From positions 186,001-250,000 of the forward strand of contig NZ_BCYP01000001.1 in the NCBI RefSeq assembly GCF_001598255.1: 64,000 nt of DNA, given 5' to 3'. Under the pieces are notes generated by a model. That model was not told the DNA's origin. It did no database searches and saw only the letters and a list, made by a program, of their open reading frames with translations. Source of the DNA: Mitsuaria chitosanitabida ATCC BAA-476 = NBRC 102408 (GTDB lineage: Bacteria > Pseudomonadota > Gammaproteobacteria > Burkholderiales > Burkholderiaceae_C). Both the position numbers and the translations under genes were made by a program. Below, piece by piece: positions 36,153-46,419 of this stretch. Each line of letters starts with the position of its first letter. The stretch's first letter is position 1.

Positions 36153-37396
36153 GGTTGCGCTCCGCGATCGAAGGGCATCTGCATCGAGGCCGTCGTCGGC
36201 CAGCGCGTCGACAGCCCGAATCCGTCCCCGGGACGCCCCCTCGCGCCGCCTCCCTCTCCCGCTTGCGGGAGAGGGTCGGGGTGAGGGTCTTCGCGCGTCA
36301 TCCCCGGCATCGCCCGGCGCCCCGAGAAGGTCCGCATCGCCGCCTCCAGCGCGTCGACGGTATCCGGTGTCTGCACCGACACCCGCACCAGCCCCGGCAG
36401 CCCGAACGAACTTGCGTCCCGCAGCTTGATCCCCAGCGCACGCAGCCCCTCGAGCAAGGGCTCTGGCGCGTCCCGCCAGGGCGAGGGCAAGGCGGCGAGC
36501 CAGAAGTTGGCCGCGCCGCCGCCGATCTGGTCGAACCCCATCGCGGTCATGCGCGTCCACTGCGCATCGCGCCACTCCCGCAGCAACGGCAGCGAGGACG
36601 CGAGCTCCGACCGGATCCCCGCATCGGTCCAGGCCTCGAGCAAGGCCTGACCCTCGGCGGACACCACCCAGCTCGGCGCGAGCTCGTTGGCCCGCTCCAC
36701 CCACAGCCCATCCCGCGGCGCGAGCAGATACCCCGCCCGCACGCCCGTCAATCCCAGCGACTTGTTGGGACAGACCAGCCGCCACGCCCCATCGGCGATT
36801 GCCGTGGGCAGCGCGCTCACGCCGGAGAGCCGCAGCGGCTCATAGGCCTGATCGACGACCAGCTGCGAGCCGCTCTGCCCCAGCGCCACGGCGACGGCGG
36901 CCCACTCGGCCGCGTCCAGCGTGGCGCCGGTGGGATTGCAGGGGTCGCAGACCCAGACCAGCGAGGGCAGGGTGAGCGACTGCGCCAGCTCGAAGGCGTC
37001 GGCGTAGCCGATGACCTGCAGTCCCAGCGCGTGCGCCGCCGCGGCGTAATCGCCGAAGCCGGGCTGCGGGACGCAGACGCGGGTCATGCCCGAGAGCATC
37101 GCCGTCAAGGTGAGGCGACGGATCGCCTCGGAGCCGCCGCCGGCCGGCAGCACGCGCTCCGGCGTGACGCCATGCCAGTCGGCCAGGCGCGCGCGCAAGG
37201 CGGTGTAGCCCGGGTCGGGATAGCGCAGCCGGTCGGCCCGCAGGACGGCGTCGAGCGCGCCGGGCGGCGGGCCCAGCGGATGCGCGTTGGTGGAGAAGTC
37301 GTGCAGCACCGGCGGACCGGCGTCGGTGCCGCCGTGGGTGGGGCCGGTGGCCAGGAGGGGGGGCTTGCCCTGGAGCTTGCCGTGGAGTCGGCTCAT
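36149..37396 (-). CDS. cobD: Threonine-phosphate decarboxylase, with repeat-derived C-terminal tail
   Basis: 415 residues, longer than the usual 330-360. A PLP-dependent aminotransferase-fold enzyme that makes aminopropanol phosphate for the B12 nucleotide loop (called CobC in aerobic nomenclature). Motifs: HDFSTNAHPLGPPP, VCDPCNPTGATLD, VVDQAYEPLRLSG, and the PLP lysine in RLVCPNKSLGLTGVRAGYLL. The body ends near residue 366; the last 49 residues are read through a REP-like repeat (DPHPDPLPQAGEG) and end in the cobQ start region. The tail is unlikely to be functional. Confidence 0.93.
   Translation of the reverse strand: MSRLHGKLQGKPPLLATGPTHGGTDAGPPVLHDFSTNAHPLGPPPGALDAVLRADRLRYPDPGYTALRARLADWHGVTPERVLPAGGGSEAIRRLTLTAMLSGMTRVCVPQPGFGDYAAAAHALGLQVIGYADAFELAQSLTLPSLVWVCDPCNPTGATLDAAEWAAVAVALGQSGSQLVVDQAYEPLRLSGVSALPTAIADGAWRLVCPNKSLGLTGVRAGYLLAPRDGLWVERANELAPSWVVSAEGQALLEAWTDAGIRSELASSLPLLREWRDAQWTRMTAMGFDQIGGGAANFWLAALPSPWRDAPEPLLEGLRALGIKLRDASSFGLPGLVRVSVQTPDTVDALEAAMRTFSGRRAMPGMTREDPHPDPLPQAGEGGGARGRPGDGFGLSTRWPTTASMQMPFDRGAQP
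36252..36291 (-). repeat. REP-like palindromic repeat, copy 2, inside cobD
   Basis: A perfect 11-bp stem (CCCTCTCCCGC, 36252-36262, with 36265-36275) and a TT loop, followed by TCGGGGTGAGGGTCTT. Homologous to 13146-13185. It is read in the cobD frame and supplies part of the tail of that protein. Confidence 0.8.
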
Positions 37397-38352
37397 GCGG
37401 GACCTCCAGCGAAGCCACCACGCAGCGCGGCGGCTCCCAGTGCGCCGAGCAGAGCCAGCGCGAGCAGGGTGCGCGCGGCGATGCGCCGCGCGATGAGGGT
37501 GTCGGCCGCGGTCACGGAGACGCCGGCCGGATGGAGTCGATAGTGACCGGGCTTGCTCAGCGCGCGGTCCAGGCGCAATGCCATCGCGCCCATGGGCCAG
37601 CCGCCATTGGGCGACGGCGTGCGGGCCGCCTCGCGCAGCAGCCGCGGCAGCAGGCCGGGGCGGGTCGCGATCATGGCCAGGCCGGTCAGGCGCGCGGGGA
37701 TCCAGGACAGCAGGTCGTCGGCGCGCGCGGCCCACTTGCCGGCCCACTCCCAAGGACCGCGATAGCCCCACATCGCGTCGGCGGTGTTGGCGAAGCGGTA
37801 GAGGGCGGCCCCGGGCAGACCGGCGATGACAAACCAGAACAGCGGCGCGATGACGGAATCGTTGAGGTTCTCGGCGAGGGTCTCGATGGCGGTCTCGCGG
37901 ACCTCGGTGGGGGAGAGCTGGCGGGTGTCGCGGCTCACGAGGCGGGACAGCTGCTCGCGGCCCTCGTCGAGGGATCGCTCGAGCGCGGCCTCGACCGCCG
38001 CCACTTCGTCGCGCAGCATGCGCCACGCGAGCAGCGGCTTGAGCGCCAGGCCCAGCAGCAGGGCCGCCAGGGCGAAGCGCCAGCCGCCGAGCCACGGCGC
38101 CAGCCCGAGGATCACGAGCTGCTCGACGCCGACCGCGATCGCGACGACGAGCAGCGCGCCGACGCTCCACGCCATCGCGCCGCCGATGAACGCGGCCGCG
38201 GGCCGCATCGCGCAGATCCGATCTCCGAAGAGGCCGAGCCATCGCCCCATGCCGACGACCGGATGCGCGCGCGCGGGCGGCTCGCCGAACGCGCGGTCGA
38301 CGACCAGCGCGACGGGGATCGCCGCGGCGAGGAGCCAGGACATCGGCGTCAT
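37393..38352 (-). CDS. cbiB: Adenosylcobinamide-phosphate synthase
   Basis: 319 residues with several transmembrane segments. Attaches aminopropanol (phosphate) to adenosylcobyric acid. Family motifs: DRAFGEPPARAHPVVGMGRWLG near the N-terminus, LSRLVSRDTRQLSPTEV, ETLAENLNDSVIAPLFWF and FANTADAMWGYRG. The stop overlaps the cobD start (ATGA). Confidence 0.95.
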   Translation of the reverse strand: MTPMSWLLAAAIPVALVVDRAFGEPPARAHPVVGMGRWLGLFGDRICAMRPAAAFIGGAMAWSVGALLVVAIAVGVEQLVILGLAPWLGGWRFALAALLLGLALKPLLAWRMLRDEVAAVEAALERSLDEGREQLSRLVSRDTRQLSPTEVRETAIETLAENLNDSVIAPLFWFVIAGLPGAALYRFANTADAMWGYRGPWEWAGKWAARADDLLSWIPARLTGLAMIATRPGLLPRLLREAARTPSPNGGWPMGAMALRLDRALSKPGHYRLHPAGVSVTAADTLIARRIAARTLLALALLGALGAAALRGGFAGGPA

Positions 38353-38389
38353 CGGTTCCGATCAGGCGTGGATCACCGCCGGGAGGCGA

Positions 38390-38959
38390 TCAATCCTCGA
38401 TGCCGCGTTGGGCGGGAACACCGGCGTTGTAGTGGTGCTTGACCAGCGTCATCTCGGTCACCGTGTCGGCGATGTCGACGAGCTCCTGCGGCGCGCCGCG
38501 ACCCGTCAGGACGACGTGCACGTGCTCGGGCCGCTGCTTCAGGGTCTCCAGCACCGGTTCCAGCGGCAACCAGCCGTAGCGGATCGGATAGGTGATCTCA
38601 TCCAGCACGACGAGGAAGTGCTCGCCGCCCAGGATGGTCGCCTTCGCCCGCTCCCAGCCGTCGCGCGCCAGCTGCGCGGAATGCTCCAGATCCTTGCTCT
38701 TCCACGAGAAGCCGTCGCCCAATCCCTCGATGGGCAGGCCGATCTGCTCGAACAGGCGGTGCTCGCCGAAGCGGGCGCTGGGCACCTTCATGAACTGGTA
38801 GATGTGGACCTTCTTGCCGCGACCATGGGCGCGCAGCGCCAGGCCGAAGGCGGCGGTACTCTTGCCCTTGCCGTCGCCGGTGTTGATGAGGATCAGGCCG
38901 CGGCGCTCGGCGGTGGGGATGACACGCTCGCGGTCGACGGGAGGCTTCTCGATTTCCAT
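38390..38959 (-). CDS. cobO: Cob(I)yrinic acid a,c-diamide adenosyltransferase
   Basis: 189 residues, CobA/CobO family. P-loop-like ATP site GDGKGKSTAAFGLALRA near residue 28, FMKVPSARFGEHRLFEQIG, VVLDEITYPIRYGWL and the C-terminal TGRGAPQELVDIADTVTEM. It adds the adenosyl upper ligand. 37 bp upstream of cbiB and 12 bp downstream of cobB. Confidence 0.96.
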   Translation of the reverse strand: MEIEKPPVDRERVIPTAERRGLILINTGDGKGKSTAAFGLALRAHGRGKKVHIYQFMKVPSARFGEHRLFEQIGLPIEGLGDGFSWKSKDLEHSAQLARDGWERAKATILGGEHFLVVLDEITYPIRYGWLPLEPVLETLKQRPEHVHVVLTGRGAPQELVDIADTVTEMTLVKHHYNAGVPAQRGIED

Positions 38960-38971
38960 GGGGACTCCGGA

Positions 38972-40474
38972 TCAGGGCAGGGGAGGCAGTGGGGACGTGC
39001 CGCCGAAGAAGGCCGCAATGGCGGACGGGTTCGACGGGAAGTAATGGTGGATGTAGGAGGCGCGGAGCGAGCCCTCGGCGTAGAGGGCCTCGGCCGCGCG
39101 TCCCGCATTGGGATTGGTGGCGGTCGCGATGGCGACCAGCGGGGTCGACATCGTCGAGTAGTGGAAGGTGTGGCCGCGGAGCTCGCCTTCGGGCCAGACG
39201 ATGCACTGCAGGCCGAGCGCGGCCAGACGCTTCTGCATCGTCGATCGGCCGGAGATCAGCGCGCCCATCGGGTAGCTGCGGCCGTCGGCGTCGGAGAGGC
39301 TCTCCAGCAGCGCGAGCATGCCACCGCATTCGGCGAGCAAGGGCTTGCCGGCTTCAAGGTGCGCACGCAACGAGGCGAAGAAGCTCGGGTGGGCGGCGAG
39401 CGCCTCGGCATGCAGCTCGGGATAACCGCCGGGCAGCCACAGCGCATCGCAGGCAGGCAGCGGGTCGCCGGCGATCGGGCTGAAGGTCGTCACCTCGGCG
39501 CCCAGGCTGCTCAGCAGGTCGAGGTTGGCCGGATAGATGAAGGAGAAACACGCATCCCTCGCCACCGCGATCCGCCTCTGCTTCAGCGTGGGGGCACGGG
39601 TTGCCTCCGTGGACGTTCCTGGTGCCGTTGCCGTGGCCTCCGCCGCGTCCCGGCCTCCACCGAGCACCAGCCGGCCGTCCGGTGCCCCCTTTTCTCCATG
39701 TCCCCCCTTGGATTGCCGTCCGGCAATCCAATTCCTTCCTTGACTTCCGAAAAGGGGGCACCGGACGCCCGTCTGCCCATCACCGCGCCCATCTCCGGAT
39801 CCTTCATCGCGCACTTCGCTGTGCCTGTCACCGCGCACTTCGCCGGCCTCCCAAGCGTCCGCCCAGGCATCGAGCTGCGCGTCCAGGTGCGGGAGCTCGA
39901 GTGCTTGCACCAGGCCCAGGTGCCGTTCCGGAAGTGAAAGCTCAGGATCACGCTTGAGCGCCGCGATCAACGGGAGATCGTCGGGCAGTCCTTCGGCCAC
40001 CATGCGGGCGTGGACGTCGCTGCCGATGCGATTGGCGACGACGCCCACGACCTCGATGTCCTCGCGGTATCGGGCCATGCCCGTCGCCAGCGCCGCGAAG
40101 GTCTGCGCCATCGCGGACGCGTCCAGCACCACGATCACCGGCAAGCCGAACGCCGCCGCCAGGTCGGCACTGCTGGGCTTGCCGTCGAAGAGGCCCATCA
40201 CGCCCTCGACGAGGATCAGGTCGGCGTCCCGCGCGGCCTCGGCGAGCAAGGCCCGGCAGTGCGCGAGACCGCCCATGAACAGGTCGAGCTGATAGACGGT
40301 GTGGCCGCTCGCGCGCTCCAGCACCATCGGATCCAGATAGTCCGGCCCCGTCTTGAACACGCGGACTTTCAGGCCGCGCCGGCGCGCGGAGCGCGCCATC
40401 GCCGCGGTGACGCTGGTCTTGCCCTGGCCCGAGGCCGGTGCGCTGATCAGGAAGGCAGGGCAGGTCGAGCTCAT
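38972..40474 (-). CDS. cobB: Cobyrinate a,c-diamide synthase, with a repeat-containing linker
   Basis: 500 residues. The N-terminal ATP domain has ISAPASGQGKTSVTAA and FKTGPDYLDPMVL; the C-terminal amidotransferase domain has its cysteine in LLAECGGMLALLESL and a histidine in HTFHYSTM. Amidates positions a and c of cobyrinate. The linker between the domains, about residues 213-310, is far longer than usual and includes a 92-bp palindromic DNA element (39676-39767) translated in frame. Both catalytic domains look intact. The start overlaps the btuD stop. Confidence 0.94.
   Translation of the reverse strand: MSSTCPAFLISAPASGQGKTSVTAAMARSARRRGLKVRVFKTGPDYLDPMVLERASGHTVYQLDLFMGGLAHCRALLAEAARDADLILVEGVMGLFDGKPSSADLAAAFGLPVIVVLDASAMAQTFAALATGMARYREDIEVVGVVANRIGSDVHARMVAEGLPDDLPLIAALKRDPELSLPERHLGLVQALELPHLDAQLDAWADAWEAGEVRGDRHSEVRDEGSGDGRGDGQTGVRCPLFGSQGRNWIAGRQSKGGHGEKGAPDGRLVLGGGRDAAEATATAPGTSTEATRAPTLKQRRIAVARDACFSFIYPANLDLLSSLGAEVTTFSPIAGDPLPACDALWLPGGYPELHAEALAAHPSFFASLRAHLEAGKPLLAECGGMLALLESLSDADGRSYPMGALISGRSTMQKRLAALGLQCIVWPEGELRGHTFHYSTMSTPLVAIATATNPNAGRAAEALYAEGSLRASYIHHYFPSNPSAIAAFFGGTSPLPPLP
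39676..39767. repeat. 92-bp palindromic element inside cobB
   Basis: Ends are a perfect 19-bp inverted repeat (39676-39694 with 39749-39767; core CCGGTGCCCCCTTTTC). Inside is a second perfect 11-bp hairpin (39708-39718 with 39721-39731, loop TC). The whole element can fold as a long interrupted stem. It encodes part of the CobB linker without a stop. No transposase is encoded; it has the form of a miniature inverted-repeat or REP-like sequence. No second copy was noticed in the window. Confidence 0.8.
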
Positions 40475-41361
40475 GCGTTCAAGGCCACCCACCGGCCCTG
40501 CACGTGCAGGATCAGCAGGCGGTGGCCGAAGACGCGCTGCAGCGCGTCGTGGGTGGCGGGGTCGTGCGGGGCGCCTTCGTGGACGATGCGGCCCGCATCC
40601 ATCACGACAAGGACATCGGCCTGCATCGCGACGTTGAGTTCATGCAGCACGCTCACGACGGCGGCGCCTCGCGCGACGCGCTCGCGGACGAGGCGTGCCC
40701 AGTCGCTCTGGTGCGGCGGGTCGAGGTGAGCCAGCGGCTCATCCATCAGCAAGGCGCCGGATTGAACCGCGAGCGCGCGGGCCAGCAGCACCCGCTGCCG
40801 CTCGCCGCCCGACAGGCTGCCCAGCGACCGCTCGCGCCAGTCCCAGCTCTGCGTCTGCCGCATGGCGTCGGCGACCGCGGCGTGATCGGCCTGGCTGGCC
40901 GGTGCGAGCCAGGCCTGATGCGGCAGCCGGCCCAGCATCACGACGTCGAAGGCGGTGAGGTCCTCGGCGGCGCTCTCGTTCTGGCCCAGCCAGGCGACGC
41001 GCCGGGCGCGCTCCTTCGCTGGCCATGCGGTCCAGGACCGACCGTCCAGGGTGAGCGTGCCGTCGAAGGGCAGCAGGCCCGTCATCGCGCGCAGCAGCGT
41101 GGACTTGCCGGCGCCGTTCGGGCCGACGATCGCGGTCCAGGCGGCCGGCGCGGGCGCCAGCGTCAACGGATGCAGCACGGGACGGCCACCGAGCGACAGG
41201 GCGCGCAGATCGATCCGCAGCGCGGGCGCGATCGGGAGCCGCGTGGCGGCGTCGGCCATGTCGCAGGCGCCGGCGGCGTGGCCAGCACCGGCACCGGGGA
41301 TGAGACCGCGCTGCGCGTGGTCGTCGAGCGGGGCGCGGGAGGCGTCGAAGGACAGGCTCAT
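40471..41361 (-). CDS. btuD: Cobalamin ABC transporter, ATP-binding protein
   Basis: 296 residues, FecE/BtuD type. A 40-residue N-terminal lead precedes the ATPase: Walker A VGPNGAGKSTLLRAM, signature GSLSGGERQRVLLARAL, Walker B LLMDEPLAHLD and H-loop VSVLHELNVA. It powers B12 import with BtuC and BtuF. Stop and start overlap the neighbouring genes. Confidence 0.93.
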   Translation of the reverse strand: MSLSFDASRAPLDDHAQRGLIPGAGAGHAAGACDMADAATRLPIAPALRIDLRALSLGGRPVLHPLTLAPAPAAWTAIVGPNGAGKSTLLRAMTGLLPFDGTLTLDGRSWTAWPAKERARRVAWLGQNESAAEDLTAFDVVMLGRLPHQAWLAPASQADHAAVADAMRQTQSWDWRERSLGSLSGGERQRVLLARALAVQSGALLMDEPLAHLDPPHQSDWARLVRERVARGAAVVSVLHELNVAMQADVLVVMDAGRIVHEGAPHDPATHDALQRVFGHRLLILHVQGRWVALNA

Positions 41362-42407
41362 CGCGCGCCTCCCAGCGGCGACTTGCGCCGATGCATCAAC
41401 CACAGCAGGTAGCTGCCGCCGAGCAGCGCGGTGATGATGCCCACCGGCAGCTCCTGCGGCGCGATGACCCAGCGCGCGACGATGTCGGCGGCGAGCAGCA
41501 GCGCGCCGCCGGTCAGGGCCGACAGCAGCAGCAGGGCGCCATGCGTCGTCGGTCCCCAGCTGCGCACCAGATGCGGCGCGACCAGGCCGACGAAGGCGAT
41601 CAGCCCGCATTGCGCGACCGCGGCGCCCGTGGCCAGCGACAGCGCGGCGATCAGCAGCAGGCGGATCAGCACCAGGCGCTGACCCAGCGACCGCGCGGTG
41701 TCCTCGCCCAGGGTGAGCGCGTCCAGCGCGCGGCTGCAGGCCAGCGCGACCAGCAGGCAGAGGGCCAGCGCGCCCACCATGACCTGCACGGCGCTCCAGC
41801 CGATGAAGCCGGTGCTGCCGAGCATGAAGGCCTGCATCGCGCGCAGGATGTCGGGGTTCATCAGCGTCAGCAGGGCCGAGCCCGAGCCCAGCACCACGCC
41901 GACGACCACGCCGGCCAGCAGCAGGCGCAGGCTCTGCGCGACGCCGCGCGCCAGCAGCAGGGTGAGCAGCACGGCACCGACGGCGCCGGCGAAGGCCGCG
42001 CCGGTCATGCCGATGCGCAAGGCCAGCGCCGCCGCCGCGGGCGACACGCCGATCACGAACAGCAAGGCGGCCACGCCCAGCGAGGCGCCGGCCGAGCAGC
42101 CCAGCAGATAGGGGTCGGCCAGCGGGTTGCGGAACAGGCCCTGCGCGATCGCGCCCGCGAGCGCGAGCAGCGCGCCGGCCAGCCAGGCGCCGACGGAACG
42201 CGGCGCGCGGATGTCCCACAGGATCATGCGCATCGTGTCGTCCGCATGGGTCCAGGGGCTCCAGCCCATGCTGCCGATGGCCAGGCCCAGCCCGACCAGC
42301 GCCACGCCCAGCACCAGCAGCGCGACGAGCTGCGCCGCGGTGCGGGGACGCATCGCGCGCGGGGGGATCGCGTCGCCGCGCAGCGGCGATTCCATCGAGG
42401 CGCTCAT
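41358..42407 (-). CDS. btuC: Cobalamin ABC transporter, permease
   Basis: 349 residues with about ten transmembrane helices, FecCD/BtuC family. Signatures: LWDIRAPRSVGAWLAGALLALAG, QGLFRNPLADPYLLGCSAGA and GLIAFVGLVAPHLVR. Forms the inner-membrane channel of the B12 importer. The ATG overlaps the btuF stop by one base (TGATG). Confidence 0.95.
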   Translation of the reverse strand: MSASMESPLRGDAIPPRAMRPRTAAQLVALLVLGVALVGLGLAIGSMGWSPWTHADDTMRMILWDIRAPRSVGAWLAGALLALAGAIAQGLFRNPLADPYLLGCSAGASLGVAALLFVIGVSPAAAALALRIGMTGAAFAGAVGAVLLTLLLARGVAQSLRLLLAGVVVGVVLGSGSALLTLMNPDILRAMQAFMLGSTGFIGWSAVQVMVGALALCLLVALACSRALDALTLGEDTARSLGQRLVLIRLLLIAALSLATGAAVAQCGLIAFVGLVAPHLVRSWGPTTHGALLLLSALTGGALLLAADIVARWVIAPQELPVGIITALLGGSYLLWLMHRRKSPLGGAR

Positions 42408-43411
42408 CAGCGCATGCCGCCGGGCGGCGCGGTGAAGGGGACGGTCGGCGGCGCGACCGGACCGGCCGCGGCCTCGCGCAGGCAGCGCGCCATCAGCGCG
42501 GCGGCTTCGGACATGCGCGGTCCGGGACGCACGAGCACGTCGGATTCGGCGGGGATCCAGACGCAGATGCGCTGGTTCCTGACCGCGCGGATACCTTGCC
42601 AGCCGGGGCGCTGCGTCAGGCCCGGCGCGTTGCGCTGCCCGACCATGATCACCTGCGGGTCGGCGCGGACGATGAATTCGGGGTTGAGCTTGGGGAAGGG
42701 GCCCAGCTCGGCGGGGATGATGTTCCTCGCGCCCAGGCGCGTGAGGATCTCGCCCATGAAGGACACGGTGCCCGCGCCATAGGGGCCGGCGTCGACCTCG
42801 TAATAGACGCTCAGGCCGCGCGCGGCCGGCGGCAGGGTCGCGGCGCTCTGGGCGATGTGACCGTCGATGCGGTTCCACAGGCGGCGCGCGTCGTCCTCGC
42901 GGCCCAGCACCTGGCCGACCTTGCCCAGCACCCGCTGCACGTCGGTCATGCTCTTGGGTTCCAGCGCGACGACCTTCAGGCCCAGGCCCTCGAGCCGGTC
43001 GATCACGCGCGCGGACACGCCCAGCAGCACCACGTCCGGCTTGAGCGCGACCAGGGTCTCGATGCTGGTGTCGTCCAGACCGCCCAGCTTGGGCAGGGCC
43101 TGCACGCGGGCGGGGAAGTTGGAGAAGCGGTCCACGCCCACGACCTTGGCGCAGTCGCCCAGCTCGCAGACGGTCTCCGTCAGCGAGGGCAGCAGGCTCA
43201 CGATGCGCCTGGGCGTGTCGGGCAGGGTGACCGTGTGGCCGCGGTCGTCCTTGATCGCGATCGGCGCGGCCGTGGCGACCGAGGCCGCACCGGCCAGCAG
43301 CGCCGACACCGCCAGGATCCGCATCGCGCGGCGCGCGGTCGTCGAGGTCCTGCGGGCGCGCGTCGACGCCGAGGCGGGCGTGGGCACCGGGTGGGTGGCG
43401 GTCGAAGTCAT
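42407..43411 (-). CDS. btuF: Cobalamin ABC transporter, periplasmic binding protein
   Basis: 334 residues. RIVSLLPSLTETVCELGD, VVGVDRFSNFPARVQALPKLGG and ALKPDVVLLGV mark the BtuF/TroA-type fold. The signal peptide is at MRILAVSALLAGAASVATA, about residues 30-48 of the longest frame, so translation may really start at that internal ATG. It carries vitamin B12 from BtuB to BtuCD. The longer start overlaps the cobU stop (ATGA). Confidence 0.92.
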   Translation of the reverse strand: MTSTATHPVPTPASASTRARRTSTTARRAMRILAVSALLAGAASVATAAPIAIKDDRGHTVTLPDTPRRIVSLLPSLTETVCELGDCAKVVGVDRFSNFPARVQALPKLGGLDDTSIETLVALKPDVVLLGVSARVIDRLEGLGLKVVALEPKSMTDVQRVLGKVGQVLGREDDARRLWNRIDGHIAQSAATLPPAARGLSVYYEVDAGPYGAGTVSFMGEILTRLGARNIIPAELGPFPKLNPEFIVRADPQVIMVGQRNAPGLTQRPGWQGIRAVRNQRICVWIPAESDVLVRPGPRMSEAAALMARCLREAAAGPVAPPTVPFTAPPGGMR

Positions 43412-44037
43412 TCGTCGTTCTCCTCGGATTCCGTGGCCGGATCGTCGGGCAGGAATCGCTTGTCGCGAGCGGGCGCGTCGCTCGTGTCCATCGGGTCCAC
43501 CGGTCGCGTCCAGGGCTGGCCCGCCACCATCAGGGTGAGCTCGGCGCATTGCCGCGCGACCAGCTGGTTGAGCCGGCCCAGCTCGTCCACATAGGCCCGC
43601 ACCTCGCGGCCCATCGGCATCACGCCCCAGCCGACCTCGTTGGACACGAAGACGACGGGCGAGCTCAGCTGGGGAAGCAGGCGTTGCAGGCTCGCGCACT
43701 CGGCGCGCCAGTCGTCCAGCCGCGGCGCGCCGTGCATGGGCATCAGCCAGTTGGTCAGCCACAGGGTCAGGCAGTCCACCACCAGCAGGCGCTCCGGCGC
43801 CGCGTGCGCGCGCAGGGCGTCGCACAGCGCCAGCGGCGCCTCGACGGTGTCGAAGCCCGCCGGGCGCTCGGCGCGATGACGCGCGATGCGGGCGCGCATC
43901 TCGTCGTCATGCGCCTCGGCCGTGGCGATCACCGCCACCCGCTGTCCCGGCCGCGCCGCCCAGCGCAGCGCCAGGCGTTCCGCGTGGCGGGACTTGCCGC
44001 TGCGCTGGCCTCCGACGATGAGCTGGTGGGCGGGCAT
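43408..44037 (-). CDS. cobU: Adenosylcobinamide kinase / adenosylcobinamide-phosphate guanylyltransferase
   Basis: 209 residues. P-loop VGGQRSGKSRHAERLAL at the N-terminus, AEAHDDEMRARIARHR with the guanylylation-site histidine, VVDCLTLWLTNWL and VSNEVGWGVMPMGR. Activates cobinamide for lower-ligand attachment, serving both salvage and de novo synthesis. Confidence 0.96.
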   Translation of the reverse strand: MPAHQLIVGGQRSGKSRHAERLALRWAARPGQRVAVIATAEAHDDEMRARIARHRAERPAGFDTVEAPLALCDALRAHAAPERLLVVDCLTLWLTNWLMPMHGAPRLDDWRAECASLQRLLPQLSSPVVFVSNEVGWGVMPMGREVRAYVDELGRLNQLVARQCAELTLMVAGQPWTRPVDPMDTSDAPARDKRFLPDDPATESEENDE

Positions 44038-44085
44038 GGGATCTCCAGGGGAGCAGGGGGCGGGCGGGGGACGAAAGCCGCGACC

Positions 44086-45990
<1,905 letters not shown>

Positions 45991-46135
45991 GAGAAGAGAG
46001 CCAACGACGATCCGGATGGCCTGTTTCCCGCGGGCCGTCCGTGACACGGCGCCCGGGCGTGCGTCCAGTGGCGTCCGCGCCCGCCGGTGAGGCGAGGTCG
46101 CGGGGGAGGTCCTGGATCGCGCCATGGGCGCCACC
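45991..46135 (-). other. Leader between the riboswitch and btuB
   Basis: 145 bp of non-coding leader. It must hold the expression platform of the riboswitch. I see short GC-rich inverted repeats but no clear terminator with a T-tract, so control may be at the level of translation or Rho. Confidence 0.5.
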
Positions 46136-46412
46136 TGTTGGCCGGTCTCCGGGCTGATGGCGCGCCGTCTGCGTCCTTCCCAGCGCGGAGCGCCAGTGGA
46201 CATGGGGACAGACAGTGCCGGTCGGCGCGGATCCGGCAACGCCGACGCCACCGCGAGGCGGGCGAAGTCGTCAAAGGATCGGGAGCGCGCGGCCGGCGGC
46301 CACTTACCGTTGCGGGGACAGCTCAGGTTGGCTGCGCATCGTCGATGCGGCGACTCCCTGATTCCCGTTTAACTGCGCAGGACGCAATGCCTGCGCGAGC
46401 ACCAACGGCGCG
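46136..46412 (-). ncRNA. Cobalamin riboswitch
   Basis: Read on the minus strand, the conserved blocks occur in the right order: GGTGCTCGC (46403-46395), GGGAATCAGGGAG (46366-46354), TGTCCCCGCAACGGTAA (46320-46304) and the B12 box CAGCCCGGAGACCGGCC (46156-46140), which fits the consensus AGYCMGGAGACCKGCC. It senses adenosylcobalamin or related cobalamins and should switch off btuB and the genes behind it when B12 is plentiful. Confidence 0.95.
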
Positions 46413-46413
46413 C

Positions 46414-46419
46414 ATTCTA
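46414..46419 (-). promoter_or_regulatory. Putative -10 box of the cobalamin operon, overlapping a stop codon
   Basis: TAGAAT on the minus strand; its first three bases are the TAG stop of the upstream gene (46417-46419). Transcription would start near 46407, exactly where the riboswitch begins. Confidence 0.55.
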
